A stretch of DNA of 64,000 nucleotides from Meloidogyne chitwoodi (taxonomy: Eukaryota; Nematoda; Chromadorea; Rhabditida; Meloidogynidae), in contig JACZZP010000004.1 of assembly GCA_015183035.1 (NCBI GenBank), forward strand, positions 1,612,001-1,676,000, in the 5' to 3' direction. The position numbers and the translations under genes are program-made. Under the pieces are notes generated by a model, which saw nothing but the letters and a program-made list of their open reading frames with translations, made no database searches and was not told the DNA's origin. Shown here in pieces: positions 57,279 through 64,000 of the stretch (positions are counted from its first letter, which is position 1; each line of letters starts with the position of its first letter).

Positions 57279-59755
57279 ATGAAATTTGATTCAAATAATA
57301 AAAAAATTAATTTTTTATCTTCTTCAATAACAACAAATAATTTTAATTTTTTTGATTTTAATCGTTTTCATTTTTATATATTGTTATGTTGGCAATTTGG
57401 AATTTTCTTTGCGGCGCAAATGGTTTTTCCAATATTTTCAAATTATTTACCAAAATGGAAATGTTCTTCAATTAATTTAACAAATAATAATGATTTTACT
57501 CGTGATTGTAAAATATTTCAAAAATGTCCAGAAAATTTAATTAAATTTGAAGAAAATATTCCTTTTCATTCAGCAGCAATGGAATATGGTTGGATTTGTG
57601 GGGCTCAAGCATATAAACGAGCTTTATTTAGGTTTTATTTTTTTAATTAATTAAGAAAGTGGATTACAATTTATTTAATTGGATATTCTAATATTTAGAC
57701 CATTTGGTTTTTTTAACTTTTTTCTATAGCCCACAATAGCAGTTTTATGTAATTCTACTAATTAAATAGAATAATAATATATAATTTTAAATTAAAGTCA
57801 AACACAATTTGCTGGTGTTCTTCTTGGTACATTAAGCTTTGGAGCAATTTCAGATGCTTTTGGAAGAAAGATTGTATCACTTTTTGTATTAACTATAGGA
57901 ATTATATCAATGATTGCAACTGGTTGGTATTTTTTTTAATTTTTTATAATAATTTTTTTCTCAGCATTTGCACCTAATTGGCATTTTTTATTGGCTAGTC
58001 GTTTTATTTTGGGTCTCTGCCTTGGAGGAAATTTAGTTGTTGTATATACTTTTGTTATGGAACAATTATTACCTAAACAAAGAATGGCTATTAGAGGTTT
58101 TATTAATTGGGTAATTTTAATTATTAAATTAAAATTTATTTATTTTAATTTTAAGGGAATTGCTCGTTTACTATTAACTTTGATTTGTATGCTATTTCCA
58201 AATTGGCGTACTTCAAGTATTGCTTGTGCTATATTTACAATTCCTATATTATTTATTATTATTTTTCTTGTTCCAGAAAGTCCAACATGGCTTGTATTTT
58301 TTTTATTTTTATTTTAAAATTTTTGTTCCAGCACAGTAAAGGCCGTCTTGAACAAATGCGTATAAATGAAAGAAAAATTGCTCGTTTAGCAGGTCTTCCA
58401 TCTACAATTAATTTACCTGAACATGAACAATTATCACCGAAAGAAAGTTCTTTTTGGAATTTAATACATGATAAAGCTCTTTTTAAACGAATTATTGTTC
58501 TTTGGATTATGTGGTTTGTTTAGAAATTTTTTTACTATTTTTTTATTTTTTTAAGGTTCACATCTGCAGTTTCAGGGTATTCAATTGATTTGAACAGTTC
58601 AAATATTAGTGGTAATTTTTATTTTAATCAGGTAAATTTTATAAATAATTTTTGGTAAATACTTTGTGGTTAATTCTCAATTAGTTAATTTTGGGTTGAA
58701 AGTTCTAAGCTGTATACGGCATTTCATTTTTATTTGAATGAATTTTTCTTTAAAAAAATATTTTTGAATTTTTAATAAAAGAAAAATTAACAAATTAATT
58801 TTAAGTGAAATATTAGCAAATAATTATTAAAAATTATTTAAAAGTTAATTTAAATATTATTATTTTTAATATTTAGTGTCTTCTTTCTTTACTTTGTGCT
58901 TTTTCTAAGATTTGCCTTGTCATTATTGATACAGTATTTCCACAATTCTCTCGTCGTAATCTTCATCAATGGTCTCAATTTATTGTAATTATTTGTGCTT
59001 CTTTTTTAATTTTTCTTGTTTATTTTGGACATGATGGAATTGGAATTTTTTTGGCTAATTTAGTTGGACTAACATTTATTGAATTAACATGGTTTTTATT
59101 TAAATAATTATTCATATTTTTAAAATCAAGGATGGGCACATTGAGTTTTATTTAATGTCTCTTGGCCCGTCCTTGCTTAAAAATTTTTTTATTTATTAAA
59201 AAATAAATTTGAGTTTTAATTGTTAGCATAAAAATAGTGAAATTTTTAAAAAAAGTACATTTGGTCCCAAAAATATTTTTTTCATTTTCAGGGATGCTTG
59301 TTATCTTTGGTTTGATTTTTTTATAAAAATAATTATTTAAATAATTATATTTAAATATTTTTATAGTTCAGTAGAGTCTGTACCAACATCATTAAGGTTT
59401 TTATTTTTATTTAGTTAATATTGTTATTAATTTATTCTAGAGCTTCATCAGTTGGTTCATGTTCTTTAATTGCTCGTATCGGTACATTAATAGCTCCAGC
59501 TGTATGTTTTATTTTTATATTTTATTTAATTTTAATTTATATTTTTAGCTAGTATTTGTCAATACTTTTTGGTCATTAAGTGTTTATTTAGTTATTGTTT
59601 TACTTGGTTTATTTAATTTATTAATTTCTTGGCTTTTTCTTCATGAAACAAAAGGAATTAATTTGGATGCTGTACATTTACATAATAATGAAATAAAACA
59701 AAATTTGATTAAAGAAAATCTGGAAATGGAAGTTATTGAGGAAAATAATAAATAA
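57279..59755 (+). CDS. SLC22-type MFS organic-ion transporter
   Basis: Plasma-membrane transporter of organic cations, anions or zwitterions. About ten exons from ATG 57279 to TAA 59755; the first ends at 57632. TM1 (FHFYILLCWQFGIFFAAQMV) is followed by an extracellular loop with four Cys (KWKCSS, TRDCKIF, KCPEN, GWICG) as in OCT/OAT proteins. MFS motif A is GAISDAFGRKIV after TM2; then FILGLCLGGNLVVVYTFVME (TM4), LVPESPTWL (the OCT 'PESPRWL' motif with R to T), HSKGRLEQMRINERKIAR (central loop), a second six-TM half (SKICLVIIDTVFPQFSRRN, SVESVPTSLRASSVGSCSLI) and the end HETKGINLDA (the 'PET-G' motif). Several introns are longer than usual, one with a MITE fragment at 59127. The substrate cannot be told from sequence. 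Confidence 0.9.
59127..59175. mobile_element. hAT MITE remnant in an SLC22 intron (49 bp)
   Basis: The ends are CAAGGATGGGCAC and its inverse GGCCCGTCCTTG, close to the CAGGGATGGGCAA ends of the element at 14734. Flanking octamers TTTAAAAT and CTTAAAAA match at 6 of 8, a plausible decayed duplication. Confidence 0.6.
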
Positions 59756-59942
59756 ATTTGAATTTCTTTTTTAATTAAATATTATTTTTATTTTATAATA
59801 AAACTTTTCTTTAAAAAATTAAATTTAATTTAATTTAATTATTTTTGATATTAAAAAATTATCTTATTTATCAAATATATACATAAATATATAATAGAAT
59901 ATAATAATTCAATTAATTTCTTTCAATAATAACTTCTCCAAT

Positions 59943-60986
59943 TTAATTTCTTCTTCTTATAAATAAAATTTGTCTTTTAGAATTTGATGCGCTTCCAACA
60001 ATATTTGTAGCTTCTTTACCAGCTTTACCAACAAAACAATTAATTGGTGTAAAAAAACAATCTCTATTATAATGTCTAAAAATTAAAGGATCTTCTTCTT
60101 TAATTTTTTCTTCTTTTTTATTTTCATTTTTATTATTATTTTTTATTTTATTTTCATCTAATTTTTTTATATAATTTTTTTGAATAGTTAAAGAATTAGA
60201 GGGAGAAAGTAATTCATTAGTAGCTGAAATAGGAGATGTTAAAATTAAATTAGTATTATGATGAGGAGAAGAAATAAATGAAGCAGATTTTTGTTTAGAA
60301 TTTAATAATGATGCCACCAATTGAATTAATCTTAAAGAAGCGTCATCTTCATCTTTGGAATGTTTTTTCCTAAAATTATTTTTTTAATTAAAAAAACAAA
60401 TATATTTAAATATTTGTATAAATATATATTTTGTAATTTAAAATAACTTTATATATACATATAATATTTAATTTATTCTAAGATTATTTTTTTAATTGTT
60501 TGGATGAAACAATTATAATAATAAAAAAAAAATATTAATAAATAATATTATAATTCAGCAATTTGAGACCCAAAATTGAAAAAAAACATCAAGACTTTCA
60601 AAATGTTTTTACCATAACAATTCTTTTATTTCTTCTTAAACGAATCAAAATAGATCATAAATACTATTAAATTATATTTACTAATTGTTCTATATCAACA
60701 AGTAAAAAACAAAAAAAAGTTTTTTCTAAAAGTCGTAAAATTAATAGGAGTTTATTAGAAAATAAATTAAATATATTTATTACTTAAAATTAAGCATATT
60801 CCTTTTATTATTTCCTTGTTGTCTTACTTCTTTATTTTTTATAAAATTAAGATTTTTAAAAATTTTAATTTTTTGATTGTTAAAATTATAATTTGAGAGT
60901 GAAGAAGAACTTCTTCCATATACTGATAAATCAAATAAAGGCAAACAAATTATAAAAATAAAAATATTTAAAGAAAGAGGCATCAT
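59943..60986 (-). CDS. Allatostatin-C-like neuropeptide precursor
   Basis: Two exons, 60986-60784 and 60369-59943, join in phase (AA|G) to 209 aa. The start MMPLSLNIFIFIICLPLFDL is a signal peptide. A low-complexity spacer (Ser/Asn/Lys-rich) follows. Near the C-terminus lies HYNRDCFFTPINCFVGKAGK: CFFTPINCF fits the allatostatin-C pattern C-[YF]-F-x-P-[IV]-x-C-F, with the two Cys six residues apart able to form the ring. Downstream come SKRQILFIRRRN basic residues. The upstream side has IFRHYNR with single Arg sites rather than a clean KR, and the residues after the ring are VGK, so mature ends are uncertain. Known AST-C peptides act on somatostatin-type GPCRs in neurons and neurosecretory cells. 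The gene is convergent with the SLC22 gene. Confidence 0.72.
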
Positions 60987-62790
60987 TTTCTTTTTAAAAT
61001 TATTTTAAAAATTAATTAATTTAAATTTATTTTCTAAAAAAATATTAAAAATTAAAAGAATAAAAAATAGTTACTATCTTTTTATTTTAAATCAAAAAGC
61101 AAAAAAGAAATAGTGGCTTAATATTAACTAACAAATTTACTTACATATTTATTTAAATTATACATTTGAAAAAAAGGGGGCGTGTTTTTTTATTTCAAAT
61201 AACACACATTTATATATTTATTTATTTAATAAATATACGTTAATATGTCTATATATAAGTAAAATTAAATTATAAAAATTAAAAAAATAATAAATTTAAT
61301 TTATTAAATAATTTAACAAAATTTTTGATTTTTAGCTTAAAAATTAGGTAATTGTTTTATGATAAATTTCTTAAATAAAAGAAAAATTTAAAAATTAATT
61401 TTTATCTTAAAATTAATTAAAAATTTAATTTATTTTTAATTTTTATTAAATTATAAAATAATTACTATTTTTATTTATTTAATTTTAATAAACATTTTTA
61501 ATACAAATGCCATAACTATTTTTAAATATTTAAATTTTAAAATATTTTAATTAAATTGATTTAATGTTTTCAGAATTATTTAAAATAAACTTTTTCTTAG
61601 AAAATTAATTTATATATACCTTTAAATAATAAAATTTTATTGACCAATCCTTTTTAAATTATTTTTTTATAAATAATAATAAGAAAAGTTTTTTTTCTTT
61701 AAATAATTTTTGTTAAATTAAAACTTAAAAAGTTATAAAGAGTTGACAAAATTAATTTAATAATTTGAGACATTTTTATTGAAATTTAATTAAATATACT
61801 AATTTATTTAAAAGAATTAGGTATATTAATTTTTAGTAAAAGTTAATTTTGTACAAGTAAATAAAAATTAAAAAAAAAAGATTGCTGGAAAATTTGATTT
61901 AATTAATTAATTTTAATTAATTTATATAAAAATATCCTTTATGTATATAATATTAAAAAATATTTTTAATAATTTTAATTAATTAATTGTTAAAAATTTT
62001 TGTAATAATTATATTAAGTAAATGAAAAATTTTAAAATAAATTTTTTTTCTAATTTATAAATTTGTTTTGAGACATTTATTTATTTAATAATTTTTAAAT
62101 GAAATTTTTTTCAAATTTTTAGATCAAACTAAAATTAAAAATAAAACTTAAAAAGAGTATAAAAATACAAAATTTCAAAATCAAATATAATTTTTTATTA
62201 TTATTTTTATTTTAAATATTTTTCTTAAAAAATTTGATTAAATATTTATTTGCAATTTGATAAAAATGTTTGCATTTAAAATGTTAATATATGAGGAGAA
62301 GGTATTTAATAATTTCATTTATTATTTTAATTTTATCATTAATTTATAAAATAATTATTATAATTTAATATTATCATTTTCTATTATTTTAATTAAAAAA
62401 TCAATTTTATGAAAAATTTTATATTTTAAAATTAAAAAATAATATAAAATTGTCTAAATAAGTACATAATTATTAGAGTTTATTTTAATATAAAAATTGG
62501 ATTATAAAATAAATGTTAAACCTCTCAGGATATTTTTTAGTCCGGTTTTTTATAATTTTCTAAAAAAATTATTAAAATATTATTTTATTTTCAATTAAAT
62601 ATTTTTATTTGCCCAAACACATTCCCGAAAATCAAAAAATAAGCTTCTTTTCATTTTTATTTTTCACCTTCATTTACTCATTCTCAAATAAATATTTATT
62701 ATTATTATTTTGAGTTTCTCATATATTTTAACTCATTCATTCATCATCCGATCATTTTTTCATTTTTACCTATTCAATTATTTTATTTTT
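60987..62790. other. Divergent intergenic region with dispersed repeat
   Basis: AT-rich upstream DNA of the neuropeptide gene (-) and the LAPTM-like gene (+). It holds copy 2 of the dispersed repeat (about 61540-61850). Nothing else was recognised. Confidence 0.5.
61540..61850 (+). repeat. Dispersed non-coding repeat, copy 2
   Basis: Same orientation as the copy at 46630-46925. The core from about 61581 to 61695 is nearly identical, with a few substitutions and T-run length changes; the outer parts are weaker. Confidence 0.65.
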
Positions 62791-64000
62791 ATGGATTTTT
62801 TAAATAAAGAAATGACACAACACTTTAACTTCCCAAATTACCAAACATCGCGCATTAATCCAGTTGGATCAATATCCAATCCTTTTACTTTATACAAATC
62901 TTGTTGTCTTAGTTTTAATATAAATGTATGTTTTTTATTTAAATATATAAATATATTTATTTATAATAAAAAAAATTAATTTTCAATTTAATAATAATTT
63001 GTAGGAGCTTTTCTCCTCCTCTCATATCAGAGTTATATTTTTATTTTTCAGGATCATGTTAAGCTATGTGGAGTTATTAGCCTTTCATTGTTTCTTTGTC
63101 TTGTTATAATTTCACTTGTAATTTTTGGTATTCTTTCTTTGTTTTATATTTTTACTGGTGCTATTGTTTATATTCTTCTTTTGAAAAGTATTTTTAAAAT
63201 TTCGGAGAAAAAATATGTGGTCATCTATTTATTATTTGAGGTTAAATATTAATTAATAAATTAATTAAAATATTTAAGATTATTCAAATTGGTTTTTATT
63301 TTGCTATGATATCTTATATTTTATTACCTTTAATTTTATTTCAAATTCCAACTCAAAACTGTGAATATATTTCAAATATTTATAATGGAACCAATTGAAA
63401 CAGGAGAAATATGTAGAACAAATACATTAATTGATGGTATATAATTTAATTATATTAAAGAATAATTTAAAATTAAATAATTAAAATTTCAAAATTTATT
63501 TAGATTATATTGAACTTTTATTATTTTTATTACTTCTATCATTGGCTAAAATATATTTTGCGCGTGTTTTTGTTTATTATTATAAATATTTAGTATGGAA
63601 TGAAAAATATAATATTTATTCAGCTCAATATTTTAATGGAAGGTTTTGGAAAATAAAATTATTAAAATTTTAAAAATATTTTAATTTAGTGGTGTTCATA
63701 TTTCAGTAATAGAACAACAACAACAACAACAACATTTATTTCCTTACCCACCTCCTTCTTTTTGGCAAAATTCAATGCCTTCTAATAATTTAAATAATAA
63801 TAATCAACAAAATATTACTAATGGTTTATTTATTTTTTTAATTAATTTTTAGAACTTTTTATTATTTAAATATCCTATAAAATATTAATTTTGAAATTAA
63901 AAAATTATTATTTAAATTATATTTTATTTTTTAATTTTTAGTTGTTACTCTTCCAAATTATGAGCTTTCAAAATTACCTTCTTATAATCATGCTGTAGGC
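62791..64000 (+). CDS. LAPTM-like 4-TM protein, partial, with an apparent frameshift
   Basis: LAPTM proteins are lysosomal four-TM proteins that bind NEDD4-type ubiquitin ligases through C-terminal Pro/Tyr motifs. Exons 62791-62925, 63052-63240, 63279-63436, 63504 to about 63641, about 63691-63821 and from about 63942 past the right edge. KSCCLSFNINDHVKLCG resembles the family's CC-x-x-HV-x-x-G start. Hydrophobic segments: VISLSLFLCLVIISLVIF, LSLFYIFTGAIVYILLL, IGFYFAMISYILLPLILF and IELLLFLLLLSLAKIYF. A poly-Gln run (EQQQQQQQH) precedes PYPPPSFW and LPNYELSKLPSYNHAVG, which are PY-like motifs. Exon 3 is 158 nt and leaves the frame: reading from its start meets TGA at about 63397, while the later exons need the +1 frame (EPIETGEICRTNTLID). 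An indel or a hidden intron is implied. The C-terminus is outside the window. Confidence 0.5.

Overview
The window looks like nuclear DNA of a plant-parasitic (Meloidogyne-like) nematode; the genus is an inference. It is extremely AT-rich and its genes are split into many small exons by introns that are mostly 40-60 nt. Gene content is nematode-typical: a cuticle collagen, a nematode-class G-alpha subunit, and 7TM chemoreceptor-like genes of the Srsx and Str/Srd kinds. I traced 20 gene models by following reading frame and splice phase across introns. No bacterial features, rRNA genes or CRISPR arrays were seen.

Layout. 1-1803 (-): 5' part of VAC14 (PIKfyve scaffold). 3072-7347 (+): a compact three-gene cluster, probably an operon, encoding a MEA1 homologue, the centriole/cilium protein HYLS1 and a short NOL8-type C-terminal-domain protein. 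8150-10551 (-): an integrin-beta-like protein that lacks the beta-I (vWA) domain and a cytoplasmic tail. 10552-16248: AT-rich gene desert with one hAT MITE. 16249-18714 (+): G-alpha. 19421-20828 (-): unknown secreted protein. 22003-23502 (+): cuticle collagen. 24167-32644 (+): a giant Lys/Asn/Ile-rich gene with a signal peptide whose last ~600 codons are a divergent poly(A)-polymerase-like fold without the usual catalytic aspartates. 32645-35782: a nest of transposable elements. 35783-36460 (+): Ig-like domain protein. 36793-40545 (-): multi-domain galectin-like protein. 41608-43755 (+): NHA/SLC9B Na+/H+ antiporter. 44454-46119 (-), 48461-49957 (+) and 53658-55124 (-): 7TM receptors. 50170-53064 (-): METTL24-like protein. 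57279-59755 (+): SLC22-type MFS transporter. 59943-60986 (-): allatostatin-C-like neuropeptide precursor. 62791-end (+): LAPTM-like 4-TM protein, partial.

The most striking non-genic theme is short inverted-repeat elements. Eight have a perfect 8-bp target-site duplication that I checked base by base (2005, 5167, 5506, 14734, 25288, 32886, 33282 and 34700), and more degenerate relatives lie at 2839, 59127 and 55755. Two near-identical ~810-bp copies carry a broken FLYWCH zinc-finger exon. A tRNA-derived SINE sits in an intron of the giant gene. The most unusual genes are the secreted pseudo-poly(A)-polymerase, the integrin beta without an I domain, the NHA antiporter with an altered Asp-Asp pair, and the allatostatin-C-like precursor.
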